Source of the DNA: Seriola aureovittata
Taxonomy: Eukaryota; Chordata; Actinopteri; Carangiformes; Carangidae
Direction: 5' to 3'
Assembly (NCBI RefSeq): GCF_021018895.1
Contig: NC_079375.1
Coordinates: 4,178,560 to 4,242,559 of the forward strand
Length of the DNA stretch: 64,000 nt
A program made the translations under genes and the position numbers. Shown piece after piece: positions 48,686-64,000 of this stretch; the first letter of the stretch is position 1; every line of letters begins with the position of its first letter. Below the pieces are notes generated by a model. It did no database searches and was not told where the DNA came from. It saw only the letters and a list, made by a program, of their open reading frames with translations.

Positions 48686-50450
48686 GTGTCTCTCACTCTT
48701 TCCACTTATTTAATTTGGTGTTACATTAAGGTTCCGTAGGAGAAAGTTAATTACGCAGCATTTTGAATTATGAATTGTGATACAGTTTAGTAACATATTG
48801 CCTCATTTCTCACTGCAGACTGAAGCCGCGATGAGATTTTTCACATTTACTTTGCAGGTATCAAAGGTGCCATGTTCAGTGGGATCTTTCATATAAGTTG
48901 AATTTTTTATTAACTTGATATCATCTTTTGTTAAAACCCGTATGACAGATGAAAGGCTTCATTCCAAAATACAATATTATATGAATTAATTATGGGAATA
49001 AAATTGCTATCTGAAATTCCTCAGTCAGTATTTCTCATTTAGCAGAAAACCATAATATGGTTGTCTTTAATGACAGTTGTTATAAGAGAAATAAGAGTAA
49101 ACTGTTTTTTTCATAATAATGGAGTGTATTAGAGATGCCGAAATAATAGAATAGATAGTGTGCTGCTGCTATCAATCATTTTGTAATAGTAGATGTAATT
49201 TTTAGTAGTGTCTTATTTTGTATTAACACTTTCACACATAAAATGAATAATTTGCTGAACACCAAATTAGAGCAGCTGTAGTTACACCTAAGACAGATTA
49301 AAATTTGTTGTTGGGTCCTTCTTTACATGGCAGTTTCATTATTTACCCAGGAACCCAGAGACCAACCAGTACTCTAGAGATGAAATAACTAGCAGATTAA
49401 TTAGATTAGTCAATTGAAAGAAAAAAGTATTGCCAGCAAGTTTGATAACTAATGAATTGCTTAAGTCATTTTTAAGCAAAAGAAAAAAAAAAAAAAAACT
49501 ATGATAGCAGAATATGTTAATTTATAGGCTCCAGGGAATAATGATGGACCTTTTCCACTATATTAAAGAAAATAATTGTCTGAGTTGTTGATGATAAAGA
49601 TAATTGCTGGTTGATGTCCTACATTTCTCCTATGGTGGAGTAATACCACCTTGCTCAAGGAGGGTGTAAATTTCTGTGTGTTAATTATTTGACATACAAT
49701 AAATGGAAGCAACTTGATAAAACACAATATTTTAACAAATGAGCTCAATATGAATTAAAACATTAACATTCTGCAGAGTCAGGATGGAAGAACTGTCAAA
49801 CCTTCCATACCTGCTTCCTTCTGAGCGAGTACTGCCATTAGTTGCATGAACACAACAGGTCACTTTTCGTCGTGAAAACTTAGACAGACGTGATTTCAAG
49901 CATCTCAACAAACATCTGCTCTGTTACTGCGGATAACCCACAGAACAACAATGTCAACAGCTTTAAACAGTTTTTTCAGTGGATTGAGTCCAATGAAAAC
50001 TGACAGCGAGGTCTGTGGATCATCCAGAGTCATTGTTTCCAGGAAAACAATGAATTTTGTAAATGTAATTCGCCTTTATTTCCACTGTATTCATTATCCA
50101 GCGGCAGTGGAAATATCTCAACCCTAGATAGATAAACACAAAGTTATCTACTAGAAGTAAGTGAGAAATCATTTTCTGTTATTCAGATGATCCAACCCTT
50201 TAAATTTACAATTTTAGTTGAGGATCCCATTATATTATTGCTCATATTTCCATGCCTGCAATTTAATTTAATACCAACATACTCTCAGGTTTAGATCACA
50301 CCAACATGGTCCTCACCGTCCACATTCAATTTGTACATAATATTATAAAGACGTGCACAACTTAAATATAAGTATGGATTTGCAGTGAGATCAGACTCCC
50401 ACGTTTACACTCTACTTACTGTTCCCGAACCTCCCCCCCTCCCCTCCCTC
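45326..50450. other. Intergenic, simple repeats and a repeat fragment
   Basis: C/T-rich 45660-45920; (CT)n and (CA)n at 46064-46152; a fragment of the 42-kb element family at about 46651-46800 (TTTGTAAGTTTTGCTATTGC); a 9-bp tandem array (GTGAATGAA)n at about 48157-48190; (CT)n 48647-48681. No exon recognised. Confidence 0.6.
48647..48681 (+). repeat. (CT)n microsatellite
   Basis: About 17 CT units after a longer C/T-rich stretch. Confidence 0.95.
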
Positions 50451-50469
50451 GCTCTCTCTCTCTCTCTCT

Positions 50470-50590
50470 TCCCAAGTCATTTACATTTATATTGAATTAG
50501 AAGCTGTGGTGGAGAGCGAGTGGAGGCAGCCGAGACTGATTATAATGGGAGATTACGGGCCGACTGCACCACCATTATGTTGTGTAATTA

Positions 50591-50644
<54 letters not shown>

Positions 50645-50850
50645 GATGGGGCCCTTGGATGCCCAGATGTCAGGATCTATTTCATTTAGGGAAATAATGT
50701 CTCTCTGCTTCCCCCACTACATTTTTCTACCTGTAAATATTATAGAGAGCCAGATTCTCCCCTCTTTTACAGCTGTTTTTATGGGTCAGGATTTATTGGA
50801 GACAAATATCAAACAAGGTGCTAAGAAGGATGTGTGTGGTCCCCATCAGG
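50470..50850. promoter_or_regulatory. Candidate conserved non-coding element split by (GA)n
   Basis: Unique sequence with GATTATAATGGGAGATTACG and TTGTGTAATTAC before a (GA)24 run (50594-50641), and TTTTTATGGGTCAGG and GATTTATTGGAGACAAAT after it. The homeodomain-like motif density is high. Conservation is untested. Confidence 0.3.
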
Positions 50851-53800
50851 CAATTTACCACTTAGTCTCGATCCACTTCATTTATAAATATATGTATGTG
50901 AAGGAAAAACCAACATAAAGTGCTGTGGTAAGTTGTTGGGCCTCTACCCGCCTCTAGAACAGCTTCAGTGCACCTTGGCATTGAACCTACAAGTCTCCAG
51001 ACCCTCATTTGGTGTTTTGATGATGGTGATGGGGAGCAGCAGAGTGACCCTTCCCTCTGGGGACAAGTGGACCCAAACCATGTCAATAAAATGCCCCTGA
51101 CAGCAGAGCACAGCCACCGGATCCCCTTACTGCAGGGGTCAAGCAATCAGGCCCGTACCGTGCTCTTGACATGTGGAGAGTGTGGTGGAGTATGACTCAT
51201 CTTATCACTCTTTCCCACCTCTCTGTAGACCAGCGCCTCTTGCTTTTGCACCACTGAAGTGTCATCGTTGTAATGAGGGGTTTATGCACTGCAGCCCAAT
51301 ATCCCCCTCTATGTAATTGTGGATGGACCGGTGTTGCTGACACAGTCTGATCACGTCCTGCATTGACGTTCTCAGTCACCTGAGGAAGAGCATCACTGTC
51401 ACCTAATGTGCACTGTCAACTGCAATTTTAGACCCTTCTTACTGACTTCTTTCCCATAGATCTAAATGCAGATGTCACTTTAGTCACTCACACTCCTCAC
51501 ACTGCTCCTATTGAAACACGATTTGACATCTTTGTGACTGAAGCTCTTGCCCCAACAATGAACCCTCTTCGATCTTTTCCTCACGTCATCTTGATACAAA
51601 TAAGTATCAGCTGGTTCTTATATTAATTGCTTAATTGTACCATACAGTGCACCTGTGTGGAAGCATCTGCATTTCTTCATTTATTCAGGTTCCTATACAT
51701 TACTTTCCCATATACAATATAGATCACTTTCTCATTTATGGCATAAAACACAACCACTATATGAACAATCCTGTCCAAGCATGCCTTTCCTCTTTTTAGG
51801 GGAACATTTAGTCCTGGACTGAGACAAACAAGAGGCTTTGTTCAGAAGATTTCAGGACTTGCTTTGTAGACAAATGGCAGAATTTTGAACACAGTTCGAT
51901 AGGTAACAGGGGGCTAATGGAGGGGGTTGAGAACAGGAGTAATGTCTTCCATCTTCTTTGACCTTCTTAAAAGCTTTGCTTCAGCATTTTAAACTAGTTG
52001 GAGACAGGGTGAAGAAATCTGAGTGATGCCAAAATACAAAGGGCTGCATTAATAAAGGCAGGAGGATCTGAAGGCATGGAGGACGTTGTTCAGGTCGTCC
52101 CTGGAATTTCACAGAATACAGAGTTGATTGAAACTTGATTAAACTAGATTATTTGTCAAATATGACACAAATGCTTATATTATAACACATCACATCCTGA
52201 CCCAATATCCAGTTTCAACAAGAAATACATCAAATTAAAGACACAGCTCAGACGAATGTGGCTGAGTACGCCATTGATTCTGTCTTGTCAATGTTAATCC
52301 CTCCTCATTCATCTGTATTTGTTGCAGTTAATGTTCACAACTGTGTCTAAGTGGAGTTTACCTTTAAAAAAAGTAACAAATCCAAATATAATTGGATAAT
52401 GTGTGTTTTTCTGTGCATTACAGTTCCAAGTTCGCTGTTTGAAACTTTGCCCGTCACGCCGCCCACATTTTTCTCACGACTTGTGATCCCATCAAGCATT
52501 TGTATATGAAATCCTCAGCTCATTATCAGCCTGCACAACTCACCACTTATGGTGTGACTGTAAGGAGGCAGGGAGCTACTGAAATCTGTTTTAACTGAGA
52601 ATTAAATGTGATAAACTGCAACGGTGTCCGCACCATTTGGCACCACCTTTGGCAATATGAAGTCATTGCTTCTGTGTTTTGCTCTTACTGTCCAACCATA
52701 TTGTAGATAAATTATAAATTATAGTGAAACCAACTAGTCCATTTGTAAATTAGGCACATCTTCACTGCTCTACATCCTTCAATCCCTCATCTTTTTCATC
52801 ATGAAAAGGCGAGAGCAGTCATAAATATTATAATAATTTCTCATTAAACCACAGAATAAATGGATGTCAGACATCTCCCCAAAACTTCCATGACTATTCA
52901 CTATCAGCTGTACCTCCTGTACAGTGAGGAAAAACTCCCGACACCACATAGTACTGTTTTCTTTACATTACTTTTTTCCCTCAGGCCTAAGCAGCCTGGA
53001 TTCAGACATTTAGATACAGTGGATCCCCTCAAGTCTCCCCACAGAATGGCAGCACTGACCATAGTTAGTCCCTGTAAGATTTAAAATGTAGGCTACAGGT
53101 GGGTGGGTTCCTGGACATCTACCTTGATTGGTTTGTCACTGTTGACAAATCTGATTGGTAGTCGAATAGTTAATTAGATACGGAAAAGAAATTAAAAGTA
53201 GGGCAAGATCACCTTTAATATAATTTTTGGGGCATTTTGTCATTGATGAGTGCACGGTGGGAATATTAGCGGACTGACTGTGAAGGCCAAATCACATCGC
53301 AGGCTGACAAAAATATGGATATAAAATTAATTTGAAATTATCATCAAATAACGTAATTGTTATGTACTTATAATCAAATTTTCATCTTTAAACTTGAGAG
53401 GGGGCTGCTCAGCCTGAAATCTATGTAAACTGATAACAGCATTTCTCTCATTTAAAAATAACAAGAATGTTTTACTACTTTGTCTTCAGCTGTGATGTTA
53501 TTGACATGAATCTTAGGATGACAGCAATGCAAAACTCCCTTAAGAAAATCCCTAAAATTTCTTCTAAATTAGTTCTCATATTAATATGTCTTTATTATGT
53601 GCTATTTCATTAACCCCCCCCAGGCAGGTCAGAGGTCAGGATCAGATACAGAGCAGCAGCCATTCGGTTGGTAGTTTTACGTGGTTAAACGTCTTCTAAT
53701 GATTTTGGTTCCCTCAGTTTGAGGTGTAATAAAAACGCCCATTTAAACTTTGGGATTAATGAGGGCAATAACAACAGTCATTAAGCCAGATAGCTTTGAT

Positions 53801-54519
53801 ATTTGACACTGAACTGTGAGGAGCTGACAAGCTTCATAATCATTACCAAGTAATAAAATTCTCAAACTGTGAAACGCTGATAAACCAGGACTGTTTAATA
53901 TTTTCAAGTGCCACAGTGTCACTGATTAGGTGAGGGGGTGACTGAGCCATTATCAGACTGGACAATGGCCCCACCTAGTGTTTGGTTCATCCTACCGACA
54001 TTTAGTAAATATCAGCCTGACTGGGGTATGCTTTTGTGGCAGCACTAACTGCATACATTTCTTTATTTAATTGTGAAAAAGCATTTGTACAGAAAATTAA
54101 TATGGCACTAATGTGAAAGTAATGTATGCAAGAGGGTTTGTAGTCAAGTGTGAGAAGGCTTTTATAAAGGGTTTGGCCCAGGCAATCAGTAATAGACAGA
54201 TAGATGGAATCATTTTAATTAAAAATCATTTTTATTGTACACAGGAATGTAACAGAGAGAGGTTGGGAGCTGCAGATTTACACTGAAAAAAACATATATA
54301 ACATATATAATATTGAATTGGTAAAAGAATCCAGACATAATAAGGCAAATGGACATCACAGATAAAAGGGAACTGCTACTAGGCCTAGAATAACATGAGA
54401 ATTAACAAAACAGTAGAGGGTGATGTATACAGCGTCAAATAGAGACAGATAAAATACAAACAAAACCCCTACTACTAGTATGAAAGAAACGAGACTTTTA
54501 TTTTGAAGGCTCCTTTGGG
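50851..54519. other. Intergenic upstream of lactb2
   Basis: No exon recognised. The 50.95-51.4 kb stretch is relatively G/C-rich and looks like a decayed repeat, but I cannot name it. The remainder is A/T-rich. Confidence 0.5.
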
Positions 54520-58154
<3,635 letters not shown>

Positions 58155-60480
58155 TGTCCACCACGACCATGATGAAATGGACTCTGATTGAGTATTTGGC
58201 CAGGATGATGAAAATTCATCTGGTTCAGTGATTCAGAATTTTTCAGAACCCTTCAGCAAAATCTTTGTGCCGAAATGACTCAGGTCTGCTGATTGACAGA
58301 CATAATCATGGAAAATCAGGGATGGTGGTGGAGGTTTTTCTTGACTTTGAGTACACAAAACAAGACCAACAGCAGGACTGAGCTGCAGCCTGTGTCAAAG
58401 TTTAACTAGGCTAAAATGAAAGGAAGATTAGCCACATCCTACAGTGTGATTGATGTGCCACAGTGCCCTCATCTGGCAAAGTTAAATGGCTTAACTTCCT
58501 TGTCTTATTGCTTCTAGAGGGGTTCTTTTCTTTTGATCACTGAAAACAGATTCTGTTGCCTTTGCCACAATAGCAGATTCTAACTCCAGCCAAGGCCCTA
58601 AACCTGACAATCCATAATGAAATAACCATTTTATCAACGGAGTTTGGTACATAACCCTGTCTTTTTCCCCATTCTCTTCCTCCTCTTTGGATTCCATTTT
58701 GATTTCTGTGGGCACTGGAGGATTTTGTCAACTGATGTCCAATGTCCTTTAGAAACACAGCTTAACTGGGTAAAACATTTAAGAGGTGGTAGGCTGTGAA
58801 ACTTAATGAACAGACATAATGTTTTATCAGGAGTATATACCGCATACATAGTAGAGTATATCACTGAATTTGCATATTGTAGGTATAAAGCCCTGAGGGC
58901 CACTGGTCTCAAAGCATTTGCCTGTCAGTTAATTGTTGCTTGTTATGTTGTTGTTGGCACCTTCTCATCACTGGTGTTTATTCAGCCTATCTCAGGACAG
59001 GTTTTACATGTGTATCTTTTGGGGGATGAAGGCCCACCTGTATGGGAAGCACTGGGTAAAGGAAGGTCAGCAGGATAAATAATTAGGCTGAGAGTATCCA
59101 ATCTGATGTGCTCTCAGAGACTGTTGACTGTGACAGATGATGAAATATATATTTCTATCCAGACCACCTTATAAGTTTTTTTCAGCTGTCGCCTTTTTCT
59201 TTTAACTTTGTTTTGATTTAGTCTCTGTCCTCAGTCTCTGTGAACTTTGTACCACAAATTCTGCACAAACTTTCAGTTGGTCACTAGGGGGCAGCATCTG
59301 CTAATTTATTATATTGGGTGATTATTTCAATTATAAATTATCATACTTTGCTCAAACATTACAAATATTTTTGATTTTCTTTTTTCTTCAGAAACTTGTT
59401 TAAAATAATACTTGTAAAGACTGTGAATGTGTGTTGGAAAAGATATATTAGAAAATACTAAATACTGAATGAGTTGCTGTTTTATATTTCTGACCATGAT
59501 GGAGTGTATTTGTGATAATTATTAGATCATCCTTGAGGGGACATCTTATGGTGATTTTTATGTATCAAGTATAAAACGTGAATACTTCACCACTTAAAAA
59601 GAGCTTTGAACAGCTGAATATAATCTCAGTTAAATCAGCATGATGATCCCACATTCTGATGAGTAATAATAAGATCTAGGTCTTTTGTTTGAACCTTTGA
59701 CCTCTGGCCAACCCCTCAGTGAGTCTGATCAGTTTTCATTTTGACTAACAGAATGGATGCAGTCTGTTTGGGGACTTTTCTCACAGCCAAATGTGGAGCT
59801 TTCTCCACGTCTTCAGGTTTTTCTACACAAAGTGCTCGCCCTGGGGCTGAGTGGTGACTGAAATCAACGTCATCACTTATTGTGAAGAATTACAGTGCAT
59901 GAATCATGCACCTCAATGGAAGGACACAACAGGCTGAAAAGTTTACAACAAACATCAGTGCTGCAGTAACACAGAGAAGTGCTAAAAGACATAAGTGGAA
60001 TATATGGAGCACACAGCCATATGTATGTTACAGTGATATTGGTCATTTTCAGAATTTCTGTTGATCAAATTGTGATAAACTAATCAAACAAAATTTATTT
60101 TAAGACTTTCATTTTAAATCACTAATCAGTCAATATAGTTACTGCTGAGATCTCACATTAAGATCACTGTAAATTACACCGAATATAAAGTGAACATTCT
60201 CTCACAAAAGATAATAATAGAATATTATATTATCTTTTGTTTAATTTTTTTATTTAATCAAAAGGCTGTAAGGCTTAATATAAAATATTAAACCTAAAGC
60301 TTTCATGACAAAACCAAGTGGCACACAAAAATGTGGCCCAAAGGTAATTGATTTTATTTCTAATTGTTCCACAAAAACATAAAATTAAAAAAATATATAT
60401 GCATTAGGTTTAATTTGTGCTGAGGTCAGAGAGCTGCCAGAGACACCCAGTTCTGCAGTGTGGTAATGAGATGAGTGGAG
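58155..60480 (+). other. lactb2 3' UTR and intergenic sequence
   Basis: I find no AATAAA between the stop and 60.4 kb. GATAAA near 59076 and ATTAAA at 60287-60292 are weak candidates. No exon recognised. Confidence 0.5.
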
Positions 60481-60497
60481 GTGGTGGTGGAGAGGGA

Positions 60498-60532
60498 GGG
60501 GAGGGGAGGGGAGGGGAGGGGAGGGGAGGGGA
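60498..60532 (+). repeat. (GGGGA)7 tandem repeat
   Basis: Seven perfect GGGGA units within a longer G/A-rich run. With seven G4 runs it is a strong G-quadruplex candidate on the + strand, just upstream of a presumed first exon. Confidence 0.95.
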
Positions 60533-60539
60533 GAGGGGT

Positions 60540-60692
60540 AAAGATAAACAGCCGAGGAGCCTCTGAGCCACAGGAACATGGCGGCTTCGGCCCTGGACAC
60601 TGCTGCCGCTCCGTCCCGCTGACCGACACCGCACCGACATCACCGGGAGACACATCTCGCCCAGCACGCGTCCATGCCCTCTCAACTCTCAG
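60540..60692 (+). other. Presumed first exon of an unidentified downstream gene
   Basis: A CpG-bearing segment with GAACATGGCGGC (strong start context and YY1-like motif) and a consensus donor CAG/GTAAGT at 60693. The ATG at 60578 opens only 14 codons before TGA at 60620-60622, so the exon is probably 5' untranslated. A second ATG at 60674 reads MPSQLS into the donor and could be coding. The human order LACTB2-TRAM1-NCOA2 on one strand makes ncoa2 possible; TRAM1 is unlikely because its first exon codes for a recognisable N-terminus not seen here. The exact 5' end is unknown. Confidence 0.5.
60578..60622 (+). CDS. Short upstream ORF (14 codons)
   Basis: MAASALDTAAAPSR then TGA, in a strong initiation context (AACATGG). 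If the exon is real, this would be a translated upstream frame able to damp translation of the main frame. Confidence 0.3.
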   Translation: MAASALDTAAAPSR

Positions 60693-60718
60693 GTAAGTTT
60701 CCTGTTATTCTCCTGACT

Positions 60719-60802
60719 AACCCCCCACCCCCGCCCTCTCACAACTCCCCCCCCCCCCACCACCCCCCACCCCCACACTCCTTCGAATCCCCCCACCCCC
60801 CA
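60719..60802 (-). repeat. C-rich tract after the donor (G-rich on minus strand)
   Basis: Multiple runs of 5 to 12 C (for example within 60748-60775) at the start of the presumed first intron. G-quadruplex potential on the minus strand. Confidence 0.8.
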
Positions 60803-63252
60803 ATAAAAATAATAAACCATATAATATTCCTGTAAAGTGTCTGTACCGGTTTATACCGAGGTTATCGTACTTTATGGTGCATTTTGCCTTGTTAATAGCG
60901 CCGCGACATTACCGTTATGAAATTTGAATGGTGTTATGAAAATATATTATTGGGTGAACTAGTTGAGTCCGGGAAATAATGTTAGAATCGACCGGTGTTT
61001 ATCGTGCAGGTTATCAGTCAGTGTCCACGGTGTTTTAGCCTCTTTAATGAACTGTTGTTGGGTGAAGACATGTCGGTGGAATTGACTGACAGCTATCAGT
61101 ACTGTTTTCAGACGAAATTATCGTTAGCTAGACGGATAAAAAACGCTACTTTACGCCGGTTATCTGGCAAATCCACAGCCGGGTCTCAAGTGTTTGGTGA
61201 AAAAAGTAAACGCTTACGTGTTTAAACGCGTTCAAACATTGTGTGATTACTGCTCAAATATCCCAAACCGGACTTTGCTTGTTTAACTTTAACAGTTAGC
61301 TGTTAAAACCCCCTTCCTGATCCACACAAGCGACAACTGCGAGTTTATGTGAACCGTGAGACCCGACGTTAGCCTGCGTTTGTGTTTTGTTGTTGTCGAA
61401 GTAAAATTTCACGACCCGTAAATTTAAGCTTTGGTTGATTTTTGGAGGTGTTTGTGTGACTGAATTGAACTTATTGTAGTTTTGCGGAGAAAAATTTAGA
61501 GTTATTCCCGGTTGATATCGCTCGGACTTCCTCAACCGACTCAACCGTCAAGCGAAACAGCTATAGCCATACAGTTCCGGTGTGGTGTTTCAAAATAAAC
61601 ACACTTTTTGTATTTAATGACATTTTCTTTGATAGGTTGTATTTTGTGTGTGGATTACCACATTTAGCTACAGATGCACGTTTTCCAATGAACTGTCATA
61701 TAGCATGTTGTTGTTTTGAAGCTGTCAAACACTATCCAAATCAAGTGCAGTATCAGAGGACTATTTACTGAGATAACCCCATTTACGTGTTTTACAAAGA
61801 AAATCGTAGCTGTAGCCAAACAACTAGTATATTCAAGTCCAACATCCATACGACACGATTCTCCAGTGTTAATTTTGTTACTTTCGTAGTCTTTTTTCTT
61901 TTTCTTGCTTATATTTTGAAGAGAAAATCGACCAGTGTCCGATCTTGTTCCCGTTTACTCTTGTTATCTTGGCAGTTTATCGATCAGCCCAAGGCAATGA
62001 GGTGAAGAGAGGTATGTTTAATCGTGCTGTAATAGAAAAAATAAAGTAAAACTGATCCTTGAAAATGTGGAAATGATTTAAACTAATGTATTATTTCTAG
62101 ATCATAATCTCACTCACAGCAATACCAGTGGGAATAAAATCAGGTTAAACAAAATATGTCAAGGAGAAAATACAGTACGAGAGGTGGCAAGACAAAAATA
62201 TTTAATAAATAAATAAGTTAATTAATTAATCATATTAAAATGTCCACACAATAAAAAATCTCGCTTCAACAAATTACATACATTTTAAGATGCATGTAAA
62301 TTTACAGCAACAAATACATGTTATTGCTTCAGTGTTGAGGATCAGTGCTTTGCATTGTGTTGTGTCTGTTTAAAAGCTTAACATGCATGCTTTTAACAGC
62401 CAATTTACAAAACAAGACTTGTATATTATTTGTACCATTGAGCATTCATTGCATATTGACCACTTAGTGTTTGTGTGCTTCTATGATAATTATGTGTGTT
62501 CATAATAGTAGCATGGCATTGAATGAGCTTTCAGAGCTGTTTCTTAAAGAGTTGCACAAGTTTATGCTGAAAAGAAATACGGCTCATCTTAAACCTTATT
62601 GTCTAACAGTTGGGTAGGTATTTGTCAGTGCAGTTACAAGAATTTGTCTTTATTTGCTGTTGTGTTGGTTTGCCTGTGTTTGCTGATGTGCTGGTATGTT
62701 ACTATAAAGAACCTGTAAATTTGCCTACGTGCCAGGTGCCATCGGACCCCTCGGGATATGTTATCTTTGAGGGCTGGACTCATGATTTTTTGGCTCTTTC
62801 AAGCTTATTTGCTCTTCCCTGCACCCCAAAGTGAACTTTGAAAAGGATTGCAACACACACACACCAGGTTGCCAGGATCTCTGTGTATCCCCCCTTTTCT
62901 GTAATCTGTTTGGCTCTTATTTTTTCTCTTAGATGCTCGAAGGTGTGCATGCTTGTTTTCTATGTTCAAGGATCAAACTGGATCTGTTTCTACTTTGTCA
63001 CTGCTTTTTTAATCATTCGGTTACCTCTGCTTTATTGTACAATGGCAGCAATTTGCCTGCTCATATGCCAGTGTGCCTCAATACTGTTTCAATGCCAAAA
63101 GTACCTTATGTGTAAGTGCTGCAGCAAGAGTGCAGGAATGTACTTAAGAACAAGATCTTAACATGAGATTGGCAGTTTGCCCAGTGTGGGATCCTTAGTC
63201 GCTTGAATTCACTAAACCACGTGAGGGCTCAAATAAATGCCCTGACCAATGA

Positions 63253-63255
<3 letters not shown>
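60803..63255 (+). other. Presumed first intron, no second exon seen
   Basis: CpGs remain fairly frequent to about 61.6 kb, then the sequence is A/T-rich. Open frames at 61.0-61.2 and 62.6-63.2 kb match nothing I recognise and lack flanking splice sites that would support them. Confidence 0.45.
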
Positions 63256-63303
<48 letters not shown>

Positions 63304-63369
63304 GAGGAGGAGGAGGAGGAGGAGGAGGAGGAGAGGAGGAGGAGGAGGAGGAGGAGGAGGAGGAGGAGG
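63256..63369 (+). repeat. Compound triplet repeat (CAG)15(GAG)11(AGG)12
   Basis: Fifteen CAG units (63256-63300) run directly into eleven GAG units (63301-63333), then a one-register slip to AGG units (63334-63369). Open frames through it (poly-Ser/Arg or poly-Leu/Cys) are artefacts of the repeat. Confidence 0.97.
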
Positions 63370-64000
63370 AAGGGCAGAGGCTTGACTGTGCAGTTCTCTA
63401 TAGCAGGTTTTCCACCAAGTAAATCCAAGCTAATGAAATACATATGCACTTTTTAAACCATGATCATCGAATCCATGCCTTAATATTTTAACGTTTAATG
63501 ACTGAATTGGATAGACGGAATGTCCTTAGGTCTGATGCTGTTTCATTTGGCTGTCGGTATGCAGTAAAAGAAGCGCACGCTAACCAGGTGATAGGGATGT
63601 AAACATTTACTGCAGCAATGAAGTTAGACAGCATCGGCACTGTGAAGAGTGCAACCAAACAAACGTGATGAACATTTCTTGGTAAGCTTGGATTCACGTA
63701 ATCCAACAGCTGGTGTCCTCCACATATGAAGGAACAAACCTTTTCATGCCTTCAGAGGATGAGTACTTTACCCTCACATTGTCCCAGTTTAATTCTACTC
63801 AACAGTGGGTCATCTGTACATTTTCCTGGTGTTGAGTGTGTGCAGATGTGTGAGCGTTTGTCTACTCCACAGTGTTTGTTTATGTCAGACACAGACACAC
63901 ACTGCCACCTGGCCTTCTGTCACGTAGCAGAGACAGTTGTCTTCCAAGTCTGATCCTCCTGAGGCCAAGTGCTCTAATTACCCAGCACCACACACACACA
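63370..64000. other. Window end, nothing further seen
   Basis: No exon recognised; ends in a short (CA)n run. Confidence 0.5.

Noticed and set aside
60540..60692. First exon of tram1
   Set aside because: TRAM1 exon 1 encodes a conserved N-terminus (MAIRKKS..) that is absent here.
63195..63449. Poly-Leu/Ser/Cys and poly-Ser/Arg frames
   Set aside because: Direct translation of the triplet repeat.

Overview
The window reads as nuclear DNA of a teleost fish, probably a percomorph. Evidence: vertebrate split genes with GT-AG introns, very dense (CA)n, (CT)n and (AT)n microsatellites, and degraded fish-type hAT, Tc1, SINE and LINE remnants. No prokaryotic operon, CRISPR array or viral gene is visible. 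The species cannot be fixed from the sequence alone.

Left third (1-26.8 kb): the 3' end of ptprn2 (receptor-type protein tyrosine phosphatase N2, IA-2beta/phogrin) on the + strand. Six exons give the last 183 residues, about two thirds of the cytoplasmic PTP-like domain including the altered signature [10 protein letters not shown]. The rest is intron. The 5.9-kb intron between the second and third exons carries the microRNA gene mir-153, with both mature arms intact; this is also its host gene in mammals. The intron after the third exon starts with GC instead of GT. The acceptor of the fifth exon sits directly after a (TG)22 microsatellite. A pyrimidine-rich 3' UTR appears to run about 3 kb to a polyadenylation signal near 26.74 kb.

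Middle (26.8-54.5 kb): about 28 kb in which I find no convincing exon. It holds several terminal-inverted-repeat elements, a tRNA-derived SINE, a LINE fragment, an inverted copy of a repeat also present in ptprn2, many microsatellites, and a few unique stretches rich in homeodomain or octamer-like motifs that could be conserved regulatory elements.

Right (54.5-58.2 kb): a complete lactb2 gene, seven coding exons and 287 residues, with all metal ligands of the metallo-beta-lactamase-fold endoribonuclease. After about 2.4 kb without genes, a CpG-containing segment at 60.5-60.7 kb looks like the promoter and first, probably non-coding, exon of another + strand gene. By human gene order (LACTB2-TRAM1-NCOA2) ncoa2 is a guess, not an identification. 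Its presumed first intron runs off the window and holds a compound (CAG)15(GAG)11(AGG)12 repeat.

No wholly new system is evident. The points most worth checking are the unusual splice sites in the phosphatase domain, the intronic mir-153, the repeat families with clear termini, the triplet repeat, and the ptprn2-lactb2 adjacency, since these genes lie on different human chromosomes.
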